This document shows, piece by piece, positions 47,152 to 56,315 of a DNA stretch of 64,000 nucleotides; position 1 is the stretch's first letter; each line of letters starts with the position of its first letter. A program made the translations under genes and the position numbers. The stretch comes from Variovorax sp. OAS795. GTDB taxonomy: Bacteria; Pseudomonadota; Gammaproteobacteria; Burkholderiales; Burkholderiaceae_C. The notes beneath the pieces are model-generated. The model worked only from the letters and a program-made list of their open reading frames with translations. It was not told where the DNA came from and did no database searches. The stretch is taken from NCBI RefSeq assembly GCF_040546685.1, contig NZ_JBEPOH010000001.1, positions 4,154,001-4,218,000 of the forward strand, written 5' to 3'.

Positions 47152-47503
47152 TTCCGAGGCCGGGTGTCGCCCCGGCGGGCGACTCACTTTCTTTGCTTCG
47201 CCAAAGAAAGTAAGCAAAGAAAGGCGACCCCTACTGTCTGCGTCCCTTCGCTGCGCTGCGGGAAACCTGCGGTGCTCTCCAAGCCCCTCTGTATGCGCCG
47301 AGGAGCGCAGGGTTTCGCGGATCAGGGCTCGCAGCTGTTTGAGCGAAGCGAGTTCTGCGAGACCCCGCGAAACCCGAGCACCGCAGGTTGCCCGCAGCGA
47401 AGCGCAGGGTCGCAGACAGTGGGGTCGCCTTTCTTTTGCCTACGTTTCTTTGGCGAAGCAAAGAAAAGTAGGTCGCCCGCCGGGGCGAGTCCCGGCCTCG
47501 GAA
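47152..47503. repeat. Large imperfect palindromic repeat element
   Basis: 352 bases in which the left arm (47152-47277) and right arm (47376-47503) are near-perfect inverted copies. Both outer ends read TTCCGAGGCCGGG; both inner arm ends read GCGGTGCTC. The 98-base centre contains further pairs, GGGTTTCGCGG with CCGCGAAACCC, and CTCGCAG with CTGCGAG, so the whole could fold into one long hairpin. No transposase is inside; open frames across it are by-products. It fills the 409-base gap between the permease and PLP-enzyme genes. Confidence 0.9.
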
Positions 47504-47550
47504 AACAAACCAAGCCCCGCGAACCCGTGACTTGTAGACTGCACACCCAT

Positions 47551-48612
47551 ATGCAGCAAACACCCCCCAGCTGGCAAGGCAAAGCCATCCGCCGCATCGA
47601 AGCCGACTACCACCGCAGCGCCGACACGCACCTCATCCCCCTGCCCCTGCCAACGCTCGCCGCCCAAGGCATCGACCTGTACCTGAAGGACGAGTCGACC
47701 CATCCGACAGGCAGCCTCAAGCACCGCCTCGCGCGGTCGCTTTTCCTCTATGCGCTGTGCAACGGCTGGGTGCGCGAAGGCACAACCATCGTCGAGGCTT
47801 CGAGCGGCTCCACGGCGGTGAGCGAAGCCTACTTCGCGCGGCTGCTCGGCCTGCCCTTCATTGCCGTGATGCCGCGCAGCACCTCGCCGGAGAAGGTGGC
47901 GCAAATCGCTTTCTACGGTGCGCGCTGCCACTTCGTCGAGCACGCGGCACAGGTCTACGAAGAGGCGCGTGCGCTGGCCGAGCAGACCGGCGGCCACTAC
48001 ATGGACCAGTTCACCTACGCGGAGCGTGCAACGGACTGGCGCGGCAACAACAACATCGCCGAAAGCATGTTCCAGCAGATGGCGCGCGAGCGGCATCCGG
48101 TGCCGGCCTGGATCGTGGTGGGCGCGGGCACCGGCGGCACCAGCGCCACCATCGGGCGCTATGTGCGCTTTCGCTGCCACGACACGCAGGTGTGCGTGGC
48201 CGACCCCGAAGGCTCGGTGTTCTCGGCCTATCACCGCACGGGCGACACCACGCTGACGGCGGCGGGCTCGCGCATCGAAGGCATCGGCCGGCCGCGCGTG
48301 GAACCGAGCTTCATCCGCACGCTGGTCGACCGCATGATCGAAGTGCCCAACCTCGATTCGGTGGCCGCCATGCATGCGCTCTCGGCGCTGCTGGGGCGCA
48401 AGGTCGGGCCTTCGACCGGCACCAACTTCGTCGGCATGCTGGCCATCGCGCGCGAGATGCGCGCAGCCGGTACGCAGGGCTCGATTCTTTCGCTGCTGTG
48501 CGACGCGGGCGAGCGCTACCTGCCGAGCTATCACGATGCGACCTGGGTGCAAAACGCGTTCGGCGACATCGCACCGGCGCAGCAGCGCATCGACGCGCTG
48601 GTTGCGCAGTGA
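47551..48612 (+). CDS. PLP-dependent cysteine synthase-family enzyme
   Basis: A 353-residue fold-type II PLP enzyme. Lys57 in [11 protein letters not shown] is the cofactor residue; [17 protein letters not shown] is the substrate loop; [18 protein letters not shown] binds the phosphate. It is longer than the usual O-acetylserine sulfhydrylase and resembles Cds1-type L-cysteine desulfhydrases, which release sulphide from cysteine. That reading is an inference from length and motif. One base shared with the AttH-like gene couples the two. Confidence 0.84.
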   Translation: MQQTPPSWQGKAIRRIEADYHRSADTHLIPLPLPTLAAQGIDLYLKDESTHPTGSLKHRLARSLFLYALCNGWVREGTTIVEASSGSTAVSEAYFARLLGLPFIAVMPRSTSPEKVAQIAFYGARCHFVEHAAQVYEEARALAEQTGGHYMDQFTYAERATDWRGNNNIAESMFQQMARERHPVPAWIVVGAGTGGTSATIGRYVRFRCHDTQVCVADPEGSVFSAYHRTGDTTLTAAGSRIEGIGRPRVEPSFIRTLVDRMIEVPNLDSVAAMHALSALLGRKVGPSTGTNFVGMLAIAREMRAAGTQGSILSLLCDAGERYLPSYHDATWVQNAFGDIAPAQQRIDALVAQ

Positions 48613-49688
48613 TGCCGCCGCCGGCCCGCGTCCACCTTTCGCGGCGCAGCGTGGTGCTCGCGGCGCTGGCCGCCACCGCGTCCACGGGCTGGGCCTTGCC
48701 GGCGCGCACGCTGGCGTTCCCTCGCGACTTCGGCAGCCACCCCGACCTGCAGACCGAATGGTGGTACATCACGGGCCACGCCAGGACGGCGGCCGGCCGC
48801 GAGTTCGGTTTCCAGGTCACGTTCTTCCGCTCGCGTGTCGATGCGGCGCAAGCGCTGCGTTCGGCCTTTGCGGCCAAGCAGCTCGTGTTCGCGCACGCGG
48901 CCGTCACCGACCTGGAAGGCCGCGTGCTGCTGCACGACCAGCGCATCGCACGCGCGGGCTTCGGCATTGCCTCGGCCAGCGAAGCGGACACCGACGTGCG
49001 CCTGCGCGACTGGTCGCTGCTGCGAAGCAAGGACGGCAGCTATTCGGCGCGCGTCGCGTCCGGCGAGTTCTCGCTCGACCTGCGGTTCACGCCCACGCAG
49101 CCCGTGCTGGCGCAGGGCAATGCCGGCCTGTCGCGCAAGGGCCCCGAGGAGGCGCAGGCAAGCTACTACTACAGCGAGCCGCAGTTGAAGACACAGGGAA
49201 AGCTCACGCGGAAGGGCCAGGCCTTCGACGTCGGCGGCACCGCCTGGCTCGACCACGAATGGAGCGAGGCCTTGATGCATCCCGATGCCGTCGGCTGGGA
49301 CTGGATCGGCATGAACCTGGACGACGGCAGCGCCCTCACCGCGTTCCATCTGCGCCGCCGCGACGGCAGTGCCTTGTGGGGCGGCGGTTCGTTTCGCACG
49401 CGGGACGGTGCGTTGCGCATCTTCGGCAGCGACGAGGTGCGCTTCGAGCCGGTGAAGGCGTGGACCAGCCCGCGCACGCAGGCGGCGTACCCCACGCAGT
49501 GGCGCGTGCAGACCCCCTCCGGCAGTTTTGAAGTGCGTGCGCTGCTCGACGACCAGGAGCTGGACAGCCGCGGCTCGACCGGCGGGGTGTACTGGGAAGG
49601 CGTGAGCGACCTGCTCGATGCGCAAGGGCGGCGCATCGGCCGGGGCTACCTGGAGATGACCGGCTACGCCGCACCGCTGCGGCTGTAG
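48612..49688 (+). CDS. AttH-like lipocalin/carotenoid 1,2-hydratase family protein
   Basis: A 358-residue exported protein with a possible Tat-like signal (HLSRRSVVLAALAATASTGWA). Two lipocalin-like barrels follow; the hallmark is FPRDFGSHPDLQTEWWYITGHA, with AWLDHEWSEALMHPDAVGWDWIGMNLDDGSALTAFHLR in the middle and GVYWEGVSDLL near the end. Members annotated as AttH often accompany an ABC ATPase and a fused FtsX-type permease; those partners lie upstream at 41034 and 44523. It overlaps the PLP gene by one base and converges with livM. Confidence 0.87.
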   Translation: MPPPARVHLSRRSVVLAALAATASTGWALPARTLAFPRDFGSHPDLQTEWWYITGHARTAAGREFGFQVTFFRSRVDAAQALRSAFAAKQLVFAHAAVTDLEGRVLLHDQRIARAGFGIASASEADTDVRLRDWSLLRSKDGSYSARVASGEFSLDLRFTPTQPVLAQGNAGLSRKGPEEAQASYYYSEPQLKTQGKLTRKGQAFDVGGTAWLDHEWSEALMHPDAVGWDWIGMNLDDGSALTAFHLRRRDGSALWGGGSFRTRDGALRIFGSDEVRFEPVKAWTSPRTQAAYPTQWRVQTPSGSFEVRALLDDQELDSRGSTGGVYWEGVSDLLDAQGRRIGRGYLEMTGYAAPLRL

Positions 49689-49718
49689 CGCTTCAGCCGG
49701 GCGCGCAGCGGATGGCCA

Positions 49719-50708
49719 TCAATGCGAGCCGCGCCCCTTGCGCCGCTCGAAGAAGGCGATGACCTCGCCCATGATGCCCTTGCGGAATGCGAGCACGCAG
49801 ATCACGAAGATCAGGCCCGTGACCATGGTCACCGATTCGCCGAGCGTGTTGAACCAGTCGACCCCCGTGAGGCGCGCCATGAAAGCGCCGAAGTCGCCGA
49901 CCTTGTTCTCGAGCAGCACCACGACCGCAGAGCCCACCAGCGGCCCCGAGAGTGTGCCGAGGCCGCCCACCAGCGTCATGAGGATCACGTGGCCCGATGC
50001 GGTCCAGTGCACGTCGCTGAGCGAGGCGAAGCCGAGCACCAGCGTCTTGAGCGAGCCCGCCAGGCCCGACAGCGCGGCCGAGATCACGAAGGCCAGCAGC
50101 TTGAAGCGGTTGACGTCGTAGCCCAGCGAGATGGCGCGCGGCTCGTTCTCCTTGATGCCCTTGAGCACCTGCCCGAACGGTGAGTGCACGGTGCGCGCGA
50201 TGAGCAGGAAGGCCGCCACCACGATCACCAGCGCCACGTAGTACATCGTGAGGTCGTCGCGCAGGTCGATGAGGCCGAAGAGCTTGCCGCGCGGCACGCT
50301 CTGCAAGCCGTCTTCGCCGCCCGTGAACGGTGCCTGCAGTGCGACGAAATACATCATCTGCGCGAGCGCCAGCGTGATCATCGAGAAGTAGATGCCCTGG
50401 CGGCGGATGGCCAGCCAGCCGAACACCAGCCCGAGCAGCGCGCCGGCCAGCGTGCCGGCGATCAAGCCGAGCTCCGGCGTCAGGTGCCAGACCTTGAGCG
50501 CATGGCCCGTGAGGTAGGCGGCGCCGCCCAGGAACGCGGCATGCCCGAAGGACAGCATGCCGGTGTAGCCCAGCAGCAGGTTGAAGGCACAGGCGAAGAG
50601 TGCGAAGCACAGCACCTTCATCACGAACACCGGATAGAAGCCGATGAAGGGAGCGGCGACGAGCGCCAGCAGCAGCACCCCGTAGACGACGAGCGATATT
50701 TTCTTCAT
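49719..50708 (-). CDS. livM: Branched-chain amino acid-type ABC permease LivM
   Basis: A 329-residue integral membrane subunit. FNLLLGYTGMLSFGHAAFLGGAAYLTGHAL, RRQGIYFSMITLALAQMMYF and the cytoplasmic EAA-like loop GIKENEPRAISLGYDVNRFKLLAFVISAALSGLAGSL are characteristic. About nine hydrophobic segments. It is the last gene of a five-gene minus-strand operon: livG, livF, receptor, livH, livM. Real substrate may be another amino acid, amide or aromatic acid. Confidence 0.92.
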   Translation of the reverse strand: MKKISLVVYGVLLLALVAAPFIGFYPVFVMKVLCFALFACAFNLLLGYTGMLSFGHAAFLGGAAYLTGHALKVWHLTPELGLIAGTLAGALLGLVFGWLAIRRQGIYFSMITLALAQMMYFVALQAPFTGGEDGLQSVPRGKLFGLIDLRDDLTMYYVALVIVVAAFLLIARTVHSPFGQVLKGIKENEPRAISLGYDVNRFKLLAFVISAALSGLAGSLKTLVLGFASLSDVHWTASGHVILMTLVGGLGTLSGPLVGSAVVVLLENKVGDFGAFMARLTGVDWFNTLGESVTMVTGLIFVICVLAFRKGIMGEVIAFFERRKGRGSH

Positions 50709-50712
50709 GGAC

Positions 50713-51588
50713 TTATTTCTCGCTGCCGAACAGGCCCGCGGGGCGGATCAGCAGCACCACGACCATGATCACGAAGACCACGGTGGCCGAGGCCTCGGGA
50801 TAGAACACCTTGGTGAGCCCCTCGATCACACCGAGCCCCAGGCCCGTGAGGATCGCGCCCATGATCGAGCCCATGCCGCCGATCACGACGACCGCGAACA
50901 CGATGATGATGAGGTTCTGTCCCATCAGCGGAGATATCTGGATCACCGGCGCGGCCAGCACGCCGGCAAAGGCCGCGAGCGCCACGCCGAAGCCGTAGGT
51001 CAACGTCACCATCAGCGGCACGTTGACGCCGAAGGCCTCGACCAGCCGCGGGTTCTCGGTACCGGCGCGCAGGTAGGCGCCGAGCCGCGTCTTCTCGATG
51101 GCATACCAGGTGGCAAAGCACACGACCAGCGATGCGACGACCACCCAGGCGCGGTAGTTCGGCAGGAACATGAAGCCCAGGTTGGTGCCCCCGCTCAGCG
51201 CCTCGGGCGTGCTGTAGGCCAGGCCCGAGACGCCGTACACCGAACGGAAGCCGCCCTCGATCAGCAGCGTGAGGCCGAGCGTGAGCAAGAGGCCGTAGAG
51301 GTGGTCGAGCTTGTAGATCCAGCGCAGCAGCAGCCGCTCGATCAGCACGCCGAACAGGCCCACGATCAGCGGCGCCACCAGCAACATGACCCAGTAGTTG
51401 ACGTTGAAGTACGTCATCGCCATCCACGACAGCACCGCCCCCATCATGAACAGCGCGCCATGCGCGAAGTTGATGACGTTGAGCAGCCCGAAGATCACCG
51501 CCAGCCCAAGGCTCAGGATCGCGTAGAACGACCCGTTGACCAGCCCCAGAAGGAGCTGGCTCAACAGGGCAGGCATGGAAATGTTCAT
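50713..51588 (-). CDS. livH: Branched-chain amino acid-type ABC permease LivH
   Basis: A 291-residue membrane subunit with LLLGLVNGSFYAILSLGLAVIFGLLNVINFAHGALFMMGA, EKTRLGAYLRAGTENPRLVEAFGVNVPLMVTLTYGFGVALAAFAGVLAAP and VFAVVVIGGMGSIMGAILTGLGLGVIEGLT, the standard LivH landmarks. The start is set at the ATG at 51588; the upstream frame adds Arg-rich residues, and an inner ATG at 51576 is possible. Four bases separate it from livM. Confidence 0.92.
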   Translation of the reverse strand: MNISMPALLSQLLLGLVNGSFYAILSLGLAVIFGLLNVINFAHGALFMMGAVLSWMAMTYFNVNYWVMLLVAPLIVGLFGVLIERLLLRWIYKLDHLYGLLLTLGLTLLIEGGFRSVYGVSGLAYSTPEALSGGTNLGFMFLPNYRAWVVVASLVVCFATWYAIEKTRLGAYLRAGTENPRLVEAFGVNVPLMVTLTYGFGVALAAFAGVLAAPVIQISPLMGQNLIIIVFAVVVIGGMGSIMGAILTGLGLGVIEGLTKVFYPEASATVVFVIMVVVLLIRPAGLFGSEK

Positions 51589-51713
51589 CGTGCAGGCGAG
51601 GTTCGAAAAGACGGCGACGGCTTCGCAACGAAGCCGCCGCGCACGCACGCCCCCCGGTCAGGAAGGGGTGCGAAGCGGCAGGCGGTGCGCGAAGGCTGGG
51701 GAGCGACCAACAG

Positions 51714-52910
51714 TTATTTCCAGAGCGCGCAGGTGCTCTCTTCCTTGGTCGTGTAGACCTGGTCGCCCGGCACCTTCTTGACGATCTTCAGCAGGTCCCA
51801 CGGGCCCTTGGATTCCGAAGGCTTCTTGACCTCGGCCAGCAGCATGTCGTGCACCATGCGGCCGTCGGCGCGGATCACGCCCTTGGCGTAGAAATCGTTG
51901 ATCGGCGTCTTCTTGAGCTGGGCCATGACCTTGTCGGCGTCGGTGCTCTTCACGGCCTCGACCGCCTTCAGGTAGGCCATGGTGGCCGAGTAGTCGGCAG
52001 CCTGGATGTCGGTCGGCTTGTTCTTGGTCTTGGCTTCGTAGCGTGCGGCCCACTTGCGCGACTCGTCGTCGGCGTCCCAGTACCAGCTGGTCGTGTGCAG
52101 CAGGCCTTGCGTGGCCGGCAGGCCCAGGCTCTTCACGTCGGTGAGGAACACCAAGAGACCCGCGACCTTCATCGACTTGTCGATGCCGAACTCCTTCGAT
52201 GCCTTCATCGAGTTGATGAAGTCGCCGCCGGCGTTGGCCAGGCCCAGCACCTGGGCCTTGGAGTTCTGCGCCTGCAGCAGGAAGGACGAGAAGTCCGACG
52301 CGTTGAGCGGTGCGCGGACCGTGCCAACCACCGAGCCGCCCTTGGACTTGACGACCTTGGACGTGTCGGCCTCCAGCGCATGGCCGAAGGCATAGTCGGC
52401 CGTGAGGAAGAACCAGCTCTTGCCGCCGGTGTCGACCACGGCACCGCCGGTGCTCTTGGCGAGCGCCACCGTGTCGTAGGCGTAGTGCACGGTGTAGGGG
52501 CTGCACTGCGCGTTGGTCAGCGCCGAAGTGGCCGCGCCGTTGGTGAAGAACACGCGCTTCTTCTCCTGCGCCACCTTGGCGGTGGCCAGCGCCACGCCGG
52601 AGTTGGTGCCGGCGAAGATCATCGTCGCGCCGGCCGTGTCGATCCATTCGCGCGCCTTGGAGGCTGCGATGTCGGGCTTGTTCTGGTGGTCGACGCTGAG
52701 CACTTCCACCGGCTGGCCGAGCACCTTGCCGCCCATGTCGTCGATGGCCATCTGGATGGCCGTTGCGCCGCCCTTGCCTTCCAGGTCGGCATAGAGGCCC
52801 GACAGGTCGCTGATGTAGCCGATGACGACCTTCTCCTGCGCCTGCACGGCATGGCTCGCAAGACCTGCGGCGCCGAGCATGAGTGCAATGATCTTGAGCT
52901 TGTTTTGCAT
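51714..52910 (-). CDS. Periplasmic amino acid-type ABC receptor
   Basis: A 398-residue type I periplasmic binding protein with signal MQNKLKIIALMLGAAGLASHAVQA. The family opening EKVVIGYISDLSGLYADLEGKGGATAIQMAIDDMGG and a C-terminal disulphide-like Cys (EESTCALWK) are present, as in receptors for branched-chain or aromatic acids. AGGAG lies 7-11 bases before the ATG. It sits between livF and livH, with gaps of 57 and 125 bases, and may be made in excess. Confidence 0.92.
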   Translation of the reverse strand: MQNKLKIIALMLGAAGLASHAVQAQEKVVIGYISDLSGLYADLEGKGGATAIQMAIDDMGGKVLGQPVEVLSVDHQNKPDIAASKAREWIDTAGATMIFAGTNSGVALATAKVAQEKKRVFFTNGAATSALTNAQCSPYTVHYAYDTVALAKSTGGAVVDTGGKSWFFLTADYAFGHALEADTSKVVKSKGGSVVGTVRAPLNASDFSSFLLQAQNSKAQVLGLANAGGDFINSMKASKEFGIDKSMKVAGLLVFLTDVKSLGLPATQGLLHTTSWYWDADDESRKWAARYEAKTKNKPTDIQAADYSATMAYLKAVEAVKSTDADKVMAQLKKTPINDFYAKGVIRADGRMVHDMLLAEVKKPSESKGPWDLLKIVKKVPGDQVYTTKEESTCALWK

Positions 52911-52967
52911 GGTGTCTCCTGGGAGGGTTGAGAGAGTCAACAGTGAAAATCGACGGGTGCTCGGCGC

Positions 52968-53675
52968 CTAGACGCCCAGCAACTCGCTGAGAACGGGCAT
53001 CTTGGCGTCGAGTTCCTTGGCGCCGAAGGCCTCGACCATGCGGCCGTGCTCCATGACGTAGAAACGGTCGGCCAGCGGCGCGGCAAAGCGGAAGTTCTGC
53101 TCCACCATCACGATGGTGTAGCCCTTGGCGCGCAGCGTATGGATCATCCGGGCGAGCGCCTGCACGATCACCGGGGCCAAGCCTTCGGAGATCTCGTCGA
53201 GCAGCAGCAGCTTGGCGCCGGTGCGCAGGATGCGGGCCACCGCAAGCATCTGCTGCTCGCCGCCCGAAAGCCGCGTGCCGGGGCTGTTGCGGCGCTCGGC
53301 CAGGTTGGGAAACATCTCGTAGATCTCGGCCACAGGCATGCCGGGCCCCGCGCCCTTCAGCGCCGGCGGCAGCAGCAGGTTTTCCTCGGCCGAGAGGCTC
53401 GCGAAGATGCCGCGTTCCTCGGGGCAATAGCCGATTCCCAGGTGCGCGATGCGGTGCGTGGGCATGCCGATCGTCTGCACGCCGTTGACTTCGATGCTGC
53501 CCTTGCGCGAGCCGGTCAGGCCCAGGATGGCGCGCAGCGTGCTGGTGCGCCCCGCGCCGTTGCGCCCGAGCAGCGTGACCACCTCGCCGGGCTGCACCAC
53601 CATGTCGACGCCGTGCAGCACGTGCGACTCGCCGTACCAGGCGTGGAGGCCTTTGATTTCGAGCGCGGCGGTCAT
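52968..53675 (-). CDS. livF: ABC ATPase LivF with an Arg in Walker A
   Basis: A 235-residue ATPase of the Liv type. The Walker A motif is GRNGAGRT (37-44): position 43, normally the phosphate-binding Lys, is Arg here, read directly from codon CGC. The rest is intact: signature LSGGEQQML, Walker B LLLLDEISEGL, and the LivF-typical VEQNF. Loss of this Lys usually abolishes hydrolysis, so LivG may carry the hydrolytic work or the Arg may be tolerated in this clade. It starts one base after livG ends. Confidence 0.92.
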   Translation of the reverse strand: MTAALEIKGLHAWYGESHVLHGVDMVVQPGEVVTLLGRNGAGRTSTLRAILGLTGSRKGSIEVNGVQTIGMPTHRIAHLGIGYCPEERGIFASLSAEENLLLPPALKGAGPGMPVAEIYEMFPNLAERRNSPGTRLSGGEQQMLAVARILRTGAKLLLLDEISEGLAPVIVQALARMIHTLRAKGYTIVMVEQNFRFAAPLADRFYVMEHGRMVEAFGAKELDAKMPVLSELLGV

Positions 53676-53676
53676 G

Positions 53677-54447
53677 TCAGTGCGCCCCTTGCAGTTGTCC
53701 GTCGGTGGTGCCCATGTAGGCTTCCATCACCTGCGGATTCTTCGAGACTTCGGCATACGGCCCCTCGGCCAGCACCGCGCCGCGCTGCAGCACCGTGATG
53801 GTGTCGGCAATGGTCGAGACCACGCTCATGTTGTGTTCGACCATGAGGATGGTGCGTCCCGCGGAGACGCGCTTGATGAGTTCGGCCACGCGGTGCACGT
53901 CTTCGTGGCCCATGCCCTGCGTGGGCTCGTCGAGCAGCATGAGCTCGGGGTCCATGGCCAGCGTGGTGGCGATCTCCAGCGCGCGCTTGTGGCCGTACGG
54001 CAGGTTCACGGTCAGCTCGTCCGCCTGGTCCGCGAGGCCGACTTCGGCCAGCAGTTCGCGGGCGCGCGCATCGAGCGGCTCGAGCGTCTTTTCGCTCTTC
54101 CAGAAATGGTACGAAGTGCCGAGCGCTCGCTGCAGCCCGAGCCGCACGTTTTCCAGCAGCGTGAGGTGCGGGAACACGGCCGAGATCTGGAACGAGCGGA
54201 TGATGCCGCGGCGGGCAATTTGCGCCGGCCGTTCGCGCGTGATGTCCTGGCCGTTGAAAAGGATCGTGCCGGCGGTCGGCTCGAGAAACTTGGTGAGCAG
54301 GTTGAAGCAGGTGGTCTTGCCGGCGCCGTTCGGTCCGATCAGCGCATGGATCGAGCCGCGCACCACCGACAGGTCGACCTTGCTGACCGCAGTGAACCCC
54401 TTGAATTCCTTGGTGAGCTGGCGTGTTTCCAGGATGACGTCGCTCAT
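53677..54447 (-). CDS. livG: ABC ATPase LivG
   Basis: A 256-residue ATPase of the Liv type. Walker A GPNGAGKTT is canonical, with Q-loop IRSFQISAVFPHLT, the LivG-type signature variant NLPYGHKRALEIA, Walker B ELMLLDEPTQGM and H-loop VEHNM. It is the first gene of the operon; the start was set at the ATG at 54447. The frame extends upstream to 54603 but the extra residues are His/Arg/Pro-rich and unlike the family. Confidence 0.93.
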   Translation of the reverse strand: MSDVILETRQLTKEFKGFTAVSKVDLSVVRGSIHALIGPNGAGKTTCFNLLTKFLEPTAGTILFNGQDITRERPAQIARRGIIRSFQISAVFPHLTLLENVRLGLQRALGTSYHFWKSEKTLEPLDARARELLAEVGLADQADELTVNLPYGHKRALEIATTLAMDPELMLLDEPTQGMGHEDVHRVAELIKRVSAGRTILMVEHNMSVVSTIADTITVLQRGAVLAEGPYAEVSKNPQVMEAYMGTTDGQLQGAH

Positions 54448-54722
54448 CTCGCGAAGTCGCCCGGGTTCAGGAAAGATATGTCGGTCATGCGGTCCATCTC
54501 GATGCGCCACTATCGAGCGCGGCCTGATTGTTCGTGGCCGACTCCCGCTTGCATACTGGGGCAAATGCCTATGCTGCAGTGCAACTTGTGCAGCCCGCCA
54601 CACCCTGGCATCGATTGACTGTCGTCACGATGACAATGACGCGCAAAAGTTCAACGCCGCGGGCCCTGTTCGGGACCGCGGCGCTGCTCATCGGTGGCGG
54701 CTTCGTGCGCCTTTGGATCGTG

Positions 54723-56285
54723 TCAGTGCGCGCCCGCTGCGGCGTCGCCGCCGGCCCCGCCCTTTTGCGGCCGTGCCAGCCACACCAGCGGAATCAGCAG
54801 CAGGAACAGGAGGGCCGACGCATAGAAGATGTCGTTGGTGGCCAGCATGAACGACTGCTGGTCGACGATGCGATTGACCTGCCCCAGCACCTGCTCCGTG
54901 CTGAGCCCGCTGCTCGCAAGCCCCGACATCGCGCTGGCCGCCGCGTTGTTGCCCAGGTTCACCGACTCCGCGAGCTGCGAATGGTGCAGGGCCGCGCGGT
55001 TCTCCCACAGCGTGGTGGTGATCGAGGTGCCCATGGCGCCCGCGGTGATCCGAAGGAAGTTCGACAGCCCCGACGCGGCCGGAATGCGGTCGGGCGTCAG
55101 GCCCGACAGCGTGATGGTCACGAGCGGGATGAAGAAGAACGCCATCGCGATGCCCTGGATGATCGTCGGGATGATGATGGTGACGAAGTCGGCCTGCGTG
55201 TTGAAGTTCGACCGCATCCACAACACCAGCGCAAACACCAGGAACGAGAAGGTCGCATAGCGGCGCGGATCGATCTTGCCGACCGTGAGCCCGACCACCG
55301 GCGAGAAGAAGATGGCGAGCAGCCCCACCGGCGCCATGATCATGCCGGCCTGCGTGGCGGTGTAGCCCATCCATTGCTGCAGCCACAGCGGCAGCAGCAC
55401 CACGTTGCCGAAGAACAGGCCGTACGCCACGGCGGTGGCCACCGCGCCGGACCAGAAGTTGCGGCGCTTGAAGAGCGACAGGTCGACCACCGGGTGCTTG
55501 TCGGTCAGCTCCCAGATCAGGAAGAACGCAAAGCCCACCACCGCGATGACCGCCATCGTGACGATCTCGGGCGAATGGAACCAGTCGAGCTCCTTGCCCT
55601 TGTCGAGCATCAGCTGCATCGAGCCGACCCACAGCACCAGCAGCGCGAGGCCGATGGCGTCGATCGGCACCTTGTGCGTGGTGCTCTCGCGCTTGCGGTA
55701 GAGCGCCCAGGTGATGGCCGCGGCCACGATGCCGACCGGAATGTTGATGTAGAAGATCCACGGCCACGAGATGTTGTCCGTGATCCAGCCGCCGAGCAGC
55801 GGCCCCATCACGGGCGCCACCAGCGTCGTCATCGACCACATGGCCATGGCGAGGCCGGCCTTCGCACGCGGGTAGCTCGACAGCAGCAGCGTCTGCGACA
55901 GCGGAATCATCGGGCCGGCGACGAAGCCCTGCAGCGCGCGGAACAGGATCAGCGTCGTCATGTTCGGCGCCAGGCCGCACAGCAGCGAGGCAACCATGAA
56001 CAGGATCACGCTCGCCATGAACAGCCGCACCTGGCCGAAGCGCTGGGTCATGAAACCCGTGAGCGGCACCGCGATGGCGTTGGCCACCGCGAAGCTGGTG
56101 ATGACCCAGGTGCCTTGCGTGGTGCTCACGCCCAGGTCGCCCGAAATGGCTGGCAGCGACACGTTCGCGATCGACGAGTCGAGCACGTTCATGAAGGTGG
56201 CGGCCGAGAGCGCGATCGTGCCCCAGACGCGGGCGGCGCCCTCGAGCGGTGGATGCGCGACGTAGGCGGGAGCAGCAGTGGCCAT
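54723..56285 (-). CDS. emrB: EmrB-type drug:H+ antiporter (DHA2, 14 helices)
   Basis: A 520-residue inner-membrane exporter. TFMNVLDSSIANVSLPAISGDLG is the DHA2 N-terminal motif, LSQTLLLSSYPRAKAGLAMAMWSMTTLVAPVMGPLLGG holds the antiporter motif C, and about 14 hydrophobic segments follow. It works with EmrA and an outer-membrane channel; all three are in one operon here with marR first. It lies 30 bases after emrA. Substrates probably hydrophobic drugs or uncouplers. Confidence 0.93.
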   Translation of the reverse strand: MATAAPAYVAHPPLEGAARVWGTIALSAATFMNVLDSSIANVSLPAISGDLGVSTTQGTWVITSFAVANAIAVPLTGFMTQRFGQVRLFMASVILFMVASLLCGLAPNMTTLILFRALQGFVAGPMIPLSQTLLLSSYPRAKAGLAMAMWSMTTLVAPVMGPLLGGWITDNISWPWIFYINIPVGIVAAAITWALYRKRESTTHKVPIDAIGLALLVLWVGSMQLMLDKGKELDWFHSPEIVTMAVIAVVGFAFFLIWELTDKHPVVDLSLFKRRNFWSGAVATAVAYGLFFGNVVLLPLWLQQWMGYTATQAGMIMAPVGLLAIFFSPVVGLTVGKIDPRRYATFSFLVFALVLWMRSNFNTQADFVTIIIPTIIQGIAMAFFFIPLVTITLSGLTPDRIPAASGLSNFLRITAGAMGTSITTTLWENRAALHHSQLAESVNLGNNAAASAMSGLASSGLSTEQVLGQVNRIVDQQSFMLATNDIFYASALLFLLLIPLVWLARPQKGGAGGDAAAGAH

Positions 56286-56315
56286 GGGCTTTGCCTCGAA
56301 AACCGTTGACCGCGA

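Noticed and set aside
47152..47503. CRISPR array
   Set aside because: The repeats are one inverted pair, not regularly spaced direct repeats; no cas gene is in the window.
47164..47550. N-terminal extension of the PLP enzyme through the palindromic repeat
   Set aside because: The frame stays open by chance inside the repeat; homology starts only at the ATG at 47551.
54448..54722. Possible small membrane protein upstream of the efflux operon end
   Set aside because: A frame starting near 54632 has a hydrophobic patch, but it runs into the emrB 3' end antisense and has no ribosome site. The segment more likely holds the livG promoter, which I could not pin down.
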